A program made the translations under genes and the position numbers. 64,000 nt of DNA from CALLPQ01 sp964421675 (lineage in GTDB: Bacteria; Pseudomonadota; Alphaproteobacteria; Caulobacterales; Parvularculaceae). This document shows, piece after piece, positions 18,211 through 27,223 of this stretch. Every line of letters begins with the position of its first letter. The stretch's first letter is position 1. The stretch spans positions 1 to 64,000 of the forward strand of contig CAYQXV010000001.1 of NCBI GenBank assembly GCA_964421675.1, written 5' to 3'. The notes under the pieces were generated by a model that made no database searches, had not been told where the DNA came from, and saw only the letters and a program-made list of their open reading frames with translations.

Positions 18211-20208
18211 CTACTTCCGTTTAAACAGGCTGGTCAGACTAAAACGACTAGGCAACGCCAATGTCTCATTACGTCCGAGAATTTTCGCTGATAATTCATT
18301 AAGACCTTGAGCCACTTTTGATTTCGGACTCATTTGAACAACCGGCGACGCGGTTGTGGCTGCTGCGTTGAAAAGCTGAGGCTCCCACCCAAGCACAAGC
18401 GTTGGTTCAATTTCAACATTCTCCACAAAATACTCAACAGGAACTGCGGAGGTTTTAGGATCGAATTGATTATAGATAAAATATGGTTTGGAATCGTTGG
18501 GTCTTGCACTGCCAATAACTTCCAGAAGATATTTCATGTTACGAAATGACGCGAAATCAGGCGTCGCCGTAATCACAATTTCATCTGCAGTCTGCAATAT
18601 TTTCTTAGACCATCCTGTCCAATTATGCGGTACATCAATAACAACGGTTGGGGCTGTGCCACGTACAACATCAATCACTGTATCGAAGGCCTCATCATCG
18701 ATATCATAATCGCGGTCCAGCATATTGGGTGCCGTGAAAAGACTCAAATGGTCTGAGTGTTTCTGAAGCAAACGCTCGAGTAAAACATCATCTAATCGTT
18801 CAGGTGATGTAAGCGCTTCGATCAAACCGGAGGTAGGCTCATGATCAAAATCGAGCGCGGCTGTACCAAATGGTAAATCAAGGTCCAGAATGACGGTATC
18901 ACTCTTGAACTCTTCAGCAAAAACATAACCAACATTATGAGCCAGCGTTGAAGAGCCAACACCGCCGCGTGCGCCTACAAATGCAACCGTTTTACCAATT
19001 GGTGGTGCAGACGGATCAACATAAAGCTCAGAAATGGCTTTAATAATTTGCAATGGTGATTTTGGACGAACAATATATTCGCTAATGCCTTGACGGATCA
19101 GTTCTCTATACAAACGAATATCATTGACACGGCCAATAATGACAACTTTCGTCGAAGGATCACAAACCTCAGCGAGATGACCAAGTTGTTGGATTAACTC
19201 ACCGCCACCCGACGTCGTCTCAAGAATAATCAAATTGGGTGTTGACGTTGTCTGATAAAGTTCAATCGCCTTTTCGAGACCGCCCAATTGCATAGTAAAA
19301 TGCGCTTTAGACAGGCGCCGATCAACCGCGGCTTTTTCTAAAATCGCACTATTGCGCGATGTTTCACAAAATGCGTGAATTTGAATGCGTGGAACCGGAC
19401 GATGGAATGTACCGTCATCATCTGCATCAGCAAATTCGCTATCATCCTCATCAATATCATCATCACCATAGTCCATATCCGTGGCGTTAGAGACTTCATC
19501 GTCTGCAGCTACTACACCGCCAGACTTTTGCTCTCGCAACTCATTACCACTTCTATCAACCCGAACGACTGCGGTTGGACCCTTAACTTCAGGGTTTGCT
19601 TCTTCGGACAAATCATCATCGATAGAAAACTCTGCATTTTCTTCAAAGCTTAGTGTTTCCTCGTCCCCATAATCGTCAAGACGGTCATCCGAAAAATCAC
19701 TTTCATAATTTTCCTGTTGAGGCGCTTGCGGCTCAGCAAGTTCTTCCCCGAATTCCTCCCCGTATTCGGGCTCAGGTGCACCCGCTCCTGCCGTTACGAC
19801 GGGTTCGCTATCAGCAATTTCGAATAGATCATCGCCAAATTCACCGCTGACCTCATCATTTTCAGGAAATGAAGGCGCTGCTTCCAACATTTTGGGAGCC
19901 TCGTCGTCGTCATCCATTAGCTCAAAATCATCAAGATCATCCAGATCGCCAAGATCGCCATCGGCGAGTCCGGCATCATCGAGCTCATCAGAGAATGCAG
20001 CTTCGAAATCATCTTCGCCTAAGGCAGCGAGTTCTTCGTCGGTCAACTCTTCATCGAGCCACTCATCATCAAAGTCACCTTCGAAAATTGACAAGTCCGT
20101 GCCAGTAGCAGCGCTTGCAGATCCACCATCTGCGCCTAGAACATCGGCCAGCTCAGCAGATACCTCTTCGTCATTAAGCTCATATGACGGTTTCGTTGCT
20201 TGTTTCAT
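18211..20208 (-). CDS. cpaE: Tad pilus localization protein CpaE/TadZ with long acidic N-terminus
   Basis: 665 residues. Residues 1 to about 268 are an extremely Asp/Glu-rich, low-complexity segment. A receiver-like domain (about 273-395) follows, then a MinD/ParA-type ATPase from about 407. The P-loop is GARGGVGSST (412-421), lacking both lysines of the deviant Walker A consensus, as is common in TadZ/CpaE; TVILDLDLPFG follows. CpaE marks the pole for pilus assembly. Most relatives have a far shorter N-terminus, so the acidic segment is notable. The 46-base gap after cpaD is consistent with cotranscription. Confidence 0.92.
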   Translation of the reverse strand: MKQATKPSYELNDEEVSAELADVLGADGGSASAATGTDLSIFEGDFDDEWLDEELTDEELAALGEDDFEAAFSDELDDAGLADGDLGDLDDLDDFELMDDDDEAPKMLEAAPSFPENDEVSGEFGDDLFEIADSEPVVTAGAGAPEPEYGEEFGEELAEPQAPQQENYESDFSDDRLDDYGDEETLSFEENAEFSIDDDLSEEANPEVKGPTAVVRVDRSGNELREQKSGGVVAADDEVSNATDMDYGDDDIDEDDSEFADADDDGTFHRPVPRIQIHAFCETSRNSAILEKAAVDRRLSKAHFTMQLGGLEKAIELYQTTSTPNLIILETTSGGGELIQQLGHLAEVCDPSTKVVIIGRVNDIRLYRELIRQGISEYIVRPKSPLQIIKAISELYVDPSAPPIGKTVAFVGARGGVGSSTLAHNVGYVFAEEFKSDTVILDLDLPFGTAALDFDHEPTSGLIEALTSPERLDDVLLERLLQKHSDHLSLFTAPNMLDRDYDIDDEAFDTVIDVVRGTAPTVVIDVPHNWTGWSKKILQTADEIVITATPDFASFRNMKYLLEVIGSARPNDSKPYFIYNQFDPKTSAVPVEYFVENVEIEPTLVLGWEPQLFNAAATTASPVVQMSPKSKVAQGLNELSAKILGRNETLALPSRFSLTSLFKRK

Positions 20209-20255
20209 TATACGCTCCCTATGCGGATATTCTACCCGATAGCATTAACTAATTT

Positions 20256-20936
20256 CTAATTGGCGACCGATGCATCCACTGCATTATCAGTATCACTCGA
20301 TGTCACTTCACCTTCACGGAATACCGTTACACCGCGAACCCGCTGAATGGCATCAGGTGCAGTGCTGTCTTGTGGTTGAACGAGATCACGAGGATCTGCG
20401 ATCATGGCTGCTAAATTGTTTTGATCCGCACAGCCAAAATTTGCCGGCGCGATATTTTTAAAAGCGTGTTCAAATTCGCCTTCCCAAATGCCGCATGGGC
20501 TGGCACTCGCAACATAGTGTGAGTAAGAAAGTAGAACCTGACGTTCATTTCCTTGGCCACCTGCACGATAACTTGCACCGGTCATCGCTTCCCACGGCAC
20601 ACCAATATCATTAAGGTGTTGGCGAACATCTGCTGATGTTTCCTGACCGACACGATCATCAATGCCGCCGGTAGGTGCAGTCACGGTCAATGGACCGTGC
20701 CCGTTTTGCAAATACCGAAGAGCAAAAGCTTTGATACGTGCTTTATCAAGTTGCGATAACTCATTTGATGATGGGTCAACATCTAACGTCAATGTTGTCA
20801 CTTGACTATCAACCGAAATTGGATGGCGTTCTGCAACTGTCAAATTATCTCCCGCACCATTCCAAATAGACGAACAGCCTGATAAAGCGATTGCAGAAAA
20901 CGTAGAAAGAAGAAGAGTCTTGGAAATATTTTTCAT
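20256..20936 (-). CDS. cpaD: Tad pilus lipoprotein CpaD
   Basis: 226 residues with a lipoprotein signal ending ALSGC (Cys20) and the CpaD-family core: RHPISVDSQVTTL, KARIKAFALRYLQNGHGPLTVTAPTG, VLLSYSHYVASASPCG and NFGCADQNNLAAMIADPRDLV. It is an outer-membrane-associated lipoprotein working with the CpaC secretin. The start is at ATG 20936. It lies 14 bases downstream of cpaC. Confidence 0.93.
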   Translation of the reverse strand: MKNISKTLLLSTFSAIALSGCSSIWNGAGDNLTVAERHPISVDSQVTTLTLDVDPSSNELSQLDKARIKAFALRYLQNGHGPLTVTAPTGGIDDRVGQETSADVRQHLNDIGVPWEAMTGASYRAGGQGNERQVLLSYSHYVASASPCGIWEGEFEHAFKNIAPANFGCADQNNLAAMIADPRDLVQPQDSTAPDAIQRVRGVTVFREGEVTSSDTDNAVDASVAN

Positions 20937-20950
20937 GATACCGCTCTTTA

Positions 20951-22429
20951 CTAATCAAGAATGAAACCGAGAGGACCTTGCAAGCTTCGGTCTTTTGAAG
21001 CTGCGCCAGATAGGCCATACGTTGCTGTTACTTTGCCCAAAAGCAGACTCTGAAGATCACTGGCAGGAACAAATCCGCGCGCTGGATCAGTCAGGTTTGA
21101 CTCATGGGTACTTTCAACCAGATATGGTGTGACAATCACAACAAGTTCAGTCTGGTTATTTTCAAACTCACGGCTACGGAAGAGTGCGCCAAGTACGGCA
21201 ACATCTTTGATGCCGGGCACGCCTTCAATTGTTGAGCGTAAATCTTCTTGCAACAAACCAGCCATCATCAAGCTGCCACCACTAGGAAGTTCAACCGTCG
21301 TGTTTGCACGCCGAATATTCAAGCCTGGAATTTCTAGTGCAGTTCCAGGGACAAGTCCGCCATTGCCATCGGGAATAAATGGACCCGGAAGTGTAATCGA
21401 GTTGTCACTGGTTAGGTCAGAAACCTCAGTTGAAATTTTCATATTGATACGGCCTTTAGACAAGACAACTGGCGTGAAACCAAGACCGACACCAAATTCA
21501 CGAAATTCGATCGACAAAACACCATTGTCCTGACCAACAGGAACCGGGAATTCACCGCCTGCAAGGAAGTTTGCAGATTCACCAGAAATCGCAGTTAAAT
21601 TTGGTTGGGCCAAAATGCGAACGAGACCAGTCGATTCAAGTGCTTGAAACGAAGCATCGAGATCCGTTAGATCCCCAATACCGCCAGGTACGACCGTCGA
21701 TCCCGCAAAGGACGCTCCTGGTCCAAGAGCATTTTGAGCCGCAAAACCGAGTGTCACATCATCCAATGTGACAGTTCCATTTGTATCGACACCGAGTTGC
21801 TTCATCAGCTGATGTTGCATTTCCACGATACGAACACGCAGCATAACCTGGTCGCGGTCGCGGATAGAGACCATATTAATGACCTGATCAGGCTCGCCAA
21901 TAAAGCGCCCAACGACCTCTTGCACATTGGCAGCCGCAGAGTTGGAAGCAACCGAACCACGAATGATAACATTGTCATTGATGGCTTCCAATGTAAGCCT
22001 GCTGTCAGGCATTAATCGTTTTAACAAATCTGATAGAGCATCAAGATCACGCTCTACCGAAATCTCTAAATTCAGAATTTGACGTCCGCGTGAGTCAAAG
22101 AAAAACGCATTTGTCTCGCCGACAGCCAAACCAAGAAGATAAACCCGTCTTGGTGAACGCACCACAGCGTCAACAATTGATGGTTGTGAAACCAACACAT
22201 CGGCTGCGGCGGTTGGCAAATCAATCACGGCTGCTTTGTTAAGCGGCAATGTGATGGATCGCGAGTATTCACTCTCACCACCTAGATCAATCGAGACCCT
22301 GCCTGCATTTTGCGCCTGTGCTGAATTTGCTAACATACCAGTCGCCGCAATCAAACTAATGCTTGCACCAACAATTCGGCGTAGAAGTTTAAACTTTAAC
22401 ATTGTCATATTCTTTTCTTGTTTCGTCAT
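20951..22429 (-). CDS. cpaC: Tad pilus outer-membrane secretin CpaC/RcpA
   Basis: From ATG 22429 the product is 492 residues: a signal peptide ending SAQAQ, an N-terminal pilus domain (VLVSQPSIVDAVVRSPRRVYLLG), a BON-like segment (TLEAINDNVIIRGSV) and the secretin domain (VRIVEMQHQLMKQLGV, LAQPNLTAISGESANFLAGGEFPVP, IVTPYLVE). It forms the outer-membrane pore for the pilus. AGGGG seven bases upstream supports this start; ATG 22456, one base after the cpaB stop, is an alternative adding nine residues. Confidence 0.95.
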   Translation of the reverse strand: MTKQEKNMTMLKFKLLRRIVGASISLIAATGMLANSAQAQNAGRVSIDLGGESEYSRSITLPLNKAAVIDLPTAAADVLVSQPSIVDAVVRSPRRVYLLGLAVGETNAFFFDSRGRQILNLEISVERDLDALSDLLKRLMPDSRLTLEAINDNVIIRGSVASNSAAANVQEVVGRFIGEPDQVINMVSIRDRDQVMLRVRIVEMQHQLMKQLGVDTNGTVTLDDVTLGFAAQNALGPGASFAGSTVVPGGIGDLTDLDASFQALESTGLVRILAQPNLTAISGESANFLAGGEFPVPVGQDNGVLSIEFREFGVGLGFTPVVLSKGRINMKISTEVSDLTSDNSITLPGPFIPDGNGGLVPGTALEIPGLNIRRANTTVELPSGGSLMMAGLLQEDLRSTIEGVPGIKDVAVLGALFRSREFENNQTELVVIVTPYLVESTHESNLTDPARGFVPASDLQSLLLGKVTATYGLSGAASKDRSLQGPLGFILD

Positions 22430-22457
22430 GACATACCCCTGCTCAAAGGCGCTCATC

Positions 22458-23228
22458 TTATGTCCGCCCTATGCGGATAATTTTGACTTTTGTTTGCTGA
22501 ACATCGTTCGCATCACGACTTCTGTCAGCAGGTTGATCATCGTGAATACTACGCAGTGCCAGACTTAATTCGCCTGATGCCCGTGCGAAAATGAACTCTT
22601 CTGCCTCTACAGGCGTAACCTCTAAAGTGACATTGTCGCCGTTTATGGTCGCTTCTTCAGTGTTTTCAGCAAATTGCGTATCCACTGCAAGAACACGAAC
22701 ATCACGCAACAAAGTTGTGATTATGCGTTTTTTCGTTTTACGCTCTTCGGCTGTAAAAATGATATCAACATGGTCACCAGGGAGAATAAACCCACCGGCT
22801 GATGTTTCTGGCGTTACGCGCACGGAAACCGCACGCATACCCGGCGTCATGATCGCAGCCATTAAGCCATTGCTATCAGCGCGGACAATTTTATCTTCAA
22901 TAATCGGTTCGCCAGGAACCATCGTTGTTTTGAAAATAGCGCCATCTAATTCTTCAAGAATATCAGTATCTTTACCGGTAAAAAATACTTCAGATTTTTT
23001 TACGGTTTTCTCCGGCCATTCGACCCATTGTGTATTGTCAACTGTCAACCGATCGCCACGCGCCACTTCAGATTTGGCAACCAAGACGTCGACAGTATTT
23101 TCTTTTTCAGCCTTTACAATCGTGACTGGTGCGGGCGCATTTGAATCTTGGCCGCTTAATGTCAGAAAAAACGCAGCCCCCCCTGCAACTAACGCAAATA
23201 CAACAACTGCAATTTTTTTGATATTCAT
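22458..23228 (-). CDS. cpaB: Tad pilus periplasmic protein CpaB/RcpC
   Basis: 256 residues from ATG 23228, supported by AAGGCGG upstream. A single N-terminal membrane segment (IAVVVFALVAGGAAFFLTL) precedes the SAF/CpaB domain, seen in VLVAKSEVARGDRLT, MTPGMRAVSVRVTPETSAGGFILPGDHVDII and VLAVDTQ. Members form part of the periplasmic ring linked to the CpaC secretin. The next gene starts almost at its stop, showing tight coupling in the operon. Confidence 0.93.
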   Translation of the reverse strand: MNIKKIAVVVFALVAGGAAFFLTLSGQDSNAPAPVTIVKAEKENTVDVLVAKSEVARGDRLTVDNTQWVEWPEKTVKKSEVFFTGKDTDILEELDGAIFKTTMVPGEPIIEDKIVRADSNGLMAAIMTPGMRAVSVRVTPETSAGGFILPGDHVDIIFTAEERKTKKRIITTLLRDVRVLAVDTQFAENTEEATINGDNVTLEVTPVEAEEFIFARASGELSLALRSIHDDQPADRSRDANDVQQTKVKIIRIGRT

Positions 23229-23326
23229 GATACGTCCGCCTTCACCTGGAACGAAAAACAATAGTCAGTACGAATTCAGCACCCAGTATCCATCAAAGAT
23301 GATAAAACTCGGTTAACCGAAAAATT

Positions 23327-23830
23327 TTACCCGCCAAAGACTCCAAGAAACATCGGCGCCTCCGGAATAACCGCCAAACCGCCAATGGCAATCGCGACCC
23401 CGTAAGGCATTCCCTTATTGGTTTGGTATAACTCCATTAACCAATCAAACCGGGCATAGATCGGTAACATTGGAAATCCGCGAAACATCAAAATGAGAAG
23501 TGCGAAAAATCCACCTGCAAATGCTGTCCAGGTTAAAAAGGGAAGTAAAGCGTCAAGCCCAAACCAAGGGGCTGCCGCAGCGAGCAATTTAGCATCGCCG
23601 CCGCCGGCAATCTTGAGGGCAAAAAGCGCAAACCCAAAGATAAAGGTCGCCGCCGCTATGGCGGCCCCCTCAACCAAAAAACTAAGCGGCATGCCAATAC
23701 TAAGCGCGGCCACGGGAAACCCGGAAATTAAAATCAAGGATACCCAATTTGGAATTTTAAATTCGAAAAGATCATTTGCTGCAGCGACTATTAATGCTGC
23801 TGGTAATATTGCCAAAAAAAGATAAGCCAT
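23327..23830 (-). CDS. cpaA: prepilin peptidase CpaA/TadV
   Basis: The 167-residue, almost entirely hydrophobic protein has the two catalytic aspartates of type IV prepilin peptidases, one after the first helix (AANDLFEFKIPNW) and one in GGGDAKLLAA. It cleaves the leader of the Flp pilin and lacks the N-methylation domain, as usual for Tad systems. It sits between pilA, behind a terminator-like hairpin, and cpaB (98 bases). Confidence 0.93.
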   Translation of the reverse strand: MAYLFLAILPAALIVAAANDLFEFKIPNWVSLILISGFPVAALSIGMPLSFLVEGAAIAAATFIFGFALFALKIAGGGDAKLLAAAAPWFGLDALLPFLTWTAFAGGFFALLILMFRGFPMLPIYARFDWLMELYQTNKGMPYGVAIAIGGLAVIPEAPMFLGVFGG

Positions 23831-23920
23831 TCAAAATCTCCTCAACCCGACCTTACTTATTGTAGCCGTCCTACGAAGAGACTTACGCGTTTCAATTTAA
23901 CACAAGGTTAGAAAGATAAT

Positions 23921-23949
23921 AAAAAAGGAGGCTTTCGCCCCCTTTTTTT
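23921..23949 (-). terminator. hairpin terminator after pilA
   Basis: On the minus strand GGGGGC and GCCTCC pair around a GAAA loop and are followed by seven T residues; A residues on the other side make it potentially bidirectional. It lies 50 bases past the pilA stop, so most transcripts could end here while some read through into cpaA. That would account for far more pilin than assembly proteins. Confidence 0.75.
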
Positions 23950-23998
23950 GAAGTCATCAACATACCGCGAAACATTCGCGATACATTTTCCGCAACAC

Positions 23999-24163
23999 TT
24001 AACCAGTTGCAGTTTTAATTTTACTAAATGTAGTATTCAGGTTTGTACCAACAGTAGTAACTGTACCGATGATAACAACAGAAATCAGAGCTGCGATCAG
24101 GCCATACTCAATAGCTGTAGCACCAGACTCGTCGCTCATGAATGATTTAAATAGTTTTGTCAT
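23999..24163 (-). CDS. pilA: Flp/Fap-type major pilin
   Basis: A short gene of 54 codons. The product starts MTKLFKSFMSDESG and has the Flp signature ATAIEYGLIAALISVVII, with the Glu five residues after the processing point and the Tyr after it. CpaA should cleave just before ATAIEY (after Gly14) to leave a roughly 40-residue hydrophobic pilin ending KIKTATG. AGTAGGAG upstream is a good ribosome-binding site. It is the first gene of the Tad locus and is followed by its own terminator. Confidence 0.95.
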   Translation of the reverse strand: MTKLFKSFMSDESGATAIEYGLIAALISVVIIGTVTTVGTNLNTTFSKIKTATG

Positions 24164-24302
24164 GTTAACTCCTACTTACTCGTGACTTTCGATCTATTTC
24201 TAAGATCAAATGGATAATCGCTCATAGTCGTAAAAAAAAAATAAAATTATATGGTTAAAAAAAATAAATCTTTTCAAACTGAAAATTATGGTTAACCAAT
24301 CC

Positions 24303-25031
24303 TTACCGCGCTAACTTATTGAGGCGTTGCATATCCTCAATGACCAGTCCTGGATATTGCCTCTTTGCAATTCCGTTTTGAATAAGAACAGCGACAGCAT
24401 TGGCTGCATCTTCTTCCGCGACAAGGGACATATCTGCTAAATTGCGATGCTTTGGCATATTTGGAATATGCCACAAACCGGATAATTCATCTCGCTCTAT
24501 CATATCGAGAAGCGTTTTATATATTTTCTGCTCTGGCGCACCGCTAAATTCAATTGATGAAAATTGCCGGTCCACAACTTTTTCGGCAAGATAAAATAGA
24601 ACGGATTTCGCTAGAGATGGCCTATTACTAATAATATCGCGAAATTCCTGACTATCAATAATATACACCTTGCCATCTGTCTTAGCGGATATTGTCATAT
24701 TGAGTGAAATCTCATTTCCGTCTTCACACAAAGCAATAGACAGCCCGATTGTGTCACCAGCCTCCGCTTGATCTACAATCATAGCACCCGATTGCGGATT
24801 CATTTTTGTGGTATTGAACTGCCCGGACGCAACAACAAAAAAAACCTCTCCCTCATATTGACCCTGAGAAACCAGGGTTTCACCTTTTTTGTAGTCTCGC
24901 AAGTCTGCCATACTTTCAATCGCGCTCAACACTGGAGCCGATAAATCCTGAAATGGCTGGAAGCCAGCGAGGCTATCGAGGTTTGAAGAAACAAGGTGCG
25001 CAACGGGCGTTGATAAAACAGTGGAATTCAT
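24303..25031 (-). CDS. Crp/Fnr-family regulator-like protein
   Basis: 242 residues from ATG 25031, supported by GAGGA upstream. Residues about 25-140 form a cyclic-nucleotide-binding-like beta barrel (YKKGETLVSQGQYEGEVFFVVASGQF, EAGDTIGLSIALCEDGNEIS), followed by the long dimer helix and a C-terminal winged-helix-like region (LADMSLVAEEDAANAVAVLIQNGIAKRQYPGLVIEDMQRL). The classical phosphate-binding RxS motif is not evident, so the ligand is unknown. It lies directly upstream of pilA on the same strand (139 bases) and is a likely pilus regulator. Confidence 0.75.
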   Translation of the reverse strand: MNSTVLSTPVAHLVSSNLDSLAGFQPFQDLSAPVLSAIESMADLRDYKKGETLVSQGQYEGEVFFVVASGQFNTTKMNPQSGAMIVDQAEAGDTIGLSIALCEDGNEISLNMTISAKTDGKVYIIDSQEFRDIISNRPSLAKSVLFYLAEKVVDRQFSSIEFSGAPEQKIYKTLLDMIERDELSGLWHIPNMPKHRNLADMSLVAEEDAANAVAVLIQNGIAKRQYPGLVIEDMQRLNKLAR

Positions 25032-25268
25032 CAAAATCCTCATGGGTCAATTTATATCTTGGATTAGATGTGCCTTAAAAAATTTAAGATGCTGTAAAAT
25101 ATCCCGTGATAAGTGATCGCGTTCTATAGAGTATATAAATAACTATCGAAATCTTATCCCACCGCTCAAATTCGCAGATGAATCCAGACAATTCGTCGAA
25201 CCTATTAAGCCTTCTTTGACTAATACTGCGTATTGTAGAGGAAATTTACCACGTAGAAGGAAGAACCC

Positions 25269-25748
25269 ATGCGTTCTGTAGCTTTAGGTCTGGCCGCACT
25301 CATTGCGACACTCTCATCACCGATTAATGCCCAACAATTATGGGTAACAATGGATCAGGTACGTTCATACTCTGTAGATAAACCTGCGGACAGTATCATC
25401 GTCGGCAATCCAGGAATTGCAGATATTGCGGTTCAGGACGAAAACAGGTTTTTGCTGTTTGGAAAAGCCCCAGGCCTGACAAATATTATCGTTCTCGACA
25501 ATAGTGGAGAAACGATTGAAAATCTCACGGTCCGGGTTAATCCGCCAAGCTCTAGCATGCTAGTATACCACCGCGGCCCGCAGCGCACGACGTATAATTG
25601 CACGAGCCATTGCGAAGCCACACTGACTATTGGTGATAACAATACCGACTTTGTTGCTATCAACCAACAAATTCAAACCAAACTTGGTCAACAAGCTTCC
25701 GGCTCTGCGCCGCAAGATTTACAAGATAGTGATGATGGCGGCCTTTAA
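25269..25748 (+). CDS. stand-alone secretin N-domain (pilus assembly N-terminal domain) protein
   Basis: 159 residues with a signal peptide (cleavage likely after INA). The mature part is a single domain found at the N-terminus of CpaC-type secretins: SYSVDKPADSIIVGNPGIADIAVQDENRFLLFGKAPGLTNIIVLDNSGETI. No secretin pore follows; instead there is a short tail with two cysteines (YNCTSHCEATL). Its role may be to assist or modulate the CpaC channel. AGGAAG precedes ATG 25269, and a strong terminator follows. It is divergent from the Crp-like gene. Confidence 0.78.
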   Translation: MRSVALGLAALIATLSSPINAQQLWVTMDQVRSYSVDKPADSIIVGNPGIADIAVQDENRFLLFGKAPGLTNIIVLDNSGETIENLTVRVNPPSSSMLVYHRGPQRTTYNCTSHCEATLTIGDNNTDFVAINQQIQTKLGQQASGSAPQDLQDSDDGGL

Positions 25749-25773
25749 GTAAAACTGCTTCATCATCTTCACG

Positions 25774-25806
25774 AAAAAAAGCCAACGGATACGTTGGCTT
25801 TTTTTG
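25774..25806. terminator. bidirectional Rho-independent terminator
   Basis: A perfect seven-base stem, GCCAACG/CGTTGGC with loop GATA, is flanked by A7 and T7, so it can stop transcription on both strands. It serves the gene ending at 25748 (+) and the gene ending at 25810 (-). Confidence 0.9.
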
Positions 25807-25809
25807 TAT

Positions 25810-27048
25810 CTAATTCACTGTTTCATTGGGCTTGCGGAATTCGACATTTTCCGAGACATAAAGATTGATAATATGGGGACGCTCATGAATAGCGAGATGA
25901 GTCCGGGCCCAATTATCAACCTCGCGGGCAACCGTTTCGTCCGGTAATTTCCGGCTAAGCAATATCACGTCAGCGATTAATCGTTTTGTCCCCAGCTCCG
26001 TTGCCGAAATACGGACATTACAATCTTCAACGGCCTCATGTTGTTTCAGGGTCGCCGCAATATTATCAGGAAATATATTGACGCTACCGATCTGCATCGC
26101 CCCATCAATGCGCCCGCCCAATGTAAATGTTCTATCAGTTTTCCAGGACAATCGATCCATTGACGGAACCGCGATATTGTCCCCATTACTGCAGTGGCGA
26201 ACAATTTGTGTTTCAAGCGATTCCGGGCCCGATCCTCGGTGCCAATGCTCAAACAAAACAAAATCATCACTTGGCGTGTCACGCCATGCAACCAGTCCGG
26301 ATTGTGTAGAGCCGTATAACTCACGCAAGACACCAATTCCATTACGCCGCATATCAGAGGCGAGCTGCACCGACATTGGCTCTCCGAAACTAACACCCAT
26401 GGTATTATCTGGCGCTGTAATCGATTCTCTTATCAGGTAAGCCCATAGTGACGGGGTTGCGACAATAACATCACCAAAAGCAAGGGCCTTTTGCAAAAGA
26501 TCAGGTGAAAGACGCCTTGCATCGATAGTCTCTATATCCATTAAGGCAGGGGTAAGCACGCCAATCACAAATCCAATTAAACTATGGGGCGAAATCATTG
26601 ACACAAGTCGGCGCCGGCCATGCAGCAAGCTCGCCGCTGCTGCCGCTGCTTGATACAGGCTATCGGTGGAATGGGCGCAAAGAGCTGTATCGTCGCCATG
26701 ACTTGCTGGCCGAAAATTCAGCGTTAAGAACGAATTTTCTATATGCAGTTGCACCTTTTCAGCGCAATTTTGTAACGCATTGGATGATGACAGTCCGTCA
26801 AGAGACCCCGGCACCATATTAAAAAACTCTTCAACACGTTGCCCAACCGCGCTGAGGGTCTCATCATCACCGCCTACACCAACCTCTCCAAGGGTCATTT
26901 CCAGCGACCAGACCACATCACGCATCTGATCTGTGACCAAAGAGCGGCGCGCAGGATCTTGCGCGGTCAGCAGACCCTCGATTATTTGCAAGATATTTGC
27001 GTGGCTAAGCGTAAATGCTTTCACTGAAGGCGCTCCAAATTTTTGCAT
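25810..27048 (-). CDS. degenerate adenylate-forming (AMP-binding superfamily) protein
   Basis: 412 residues. The second half is a recognisable adenylate-forming core: VSMISPHSLIGFVIGVLTPAL, ELYGSTQSGLVAWRD (A5-like YGSTE), GGRIDGAMQIGSVNIFP (A8-like) and a C-terminal end with FRKPNETVN. It resembles the ligases of aryl polyene/xanthomonadin clusters. The P-loop that should read about TSGSTGxPK is replaced by PASHGDDTA (about 114-122) before a conserved CAHS. The first 100 residues are not recognisable. It is probably not a normal ligase. ATG 27048 has no clear ribosome-binding site. Confidence 0.65.
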   Translation of the reverse strand: MQKFGAPSVKAFTLSHANILQIIEGLLTAQDPARRSLVTDQMRDVVWSLEMTLGEVGVGGDDETLSAVGQRVEEFFNMVPGSLDGLSSSNALQNCAEKVQLHIENSFLTLNFRPASHGDDTALCAHSTDSLYQAAAAAASLLHGRRRLVSMISPHSLIGFVIGVLTPALMDIETIDARRLSPDLLQKALAFGDVIVATPSLWAYLIRESITAPDNTMGVSFGEPMSVQLASDMRRNGIGVLRELYGSTQSGLVAWRDTPSDDFVLFEHWHRGSGPESLETQIVRHCSNGDNIAVPSMDRLSWKTDRTFTLGGRIDGAMQIGSVNIFPDNIAATLKQHEAVEDCNVRISATELGTKRLIADVILLSRKLPDETVAREVDNWARTHLAIHERPHIINLYVSENVEFRKPNETVN

Positions 27049-27223
27049 CAAAGAGGCGAATAATCATGCTTGTTATTCATGCCCGCAATTGAGGCCAGTT
27101 GGCAATATACATTTAGAGCCTGCCGATTGCCCCCGCAAATGCCCCACGGTCATTTTCACGGTTGGTGTTCGCGGGCAAATCATATTAGAGGGGAATTATC
27201 CCATATAACAGGAATCATACCCT

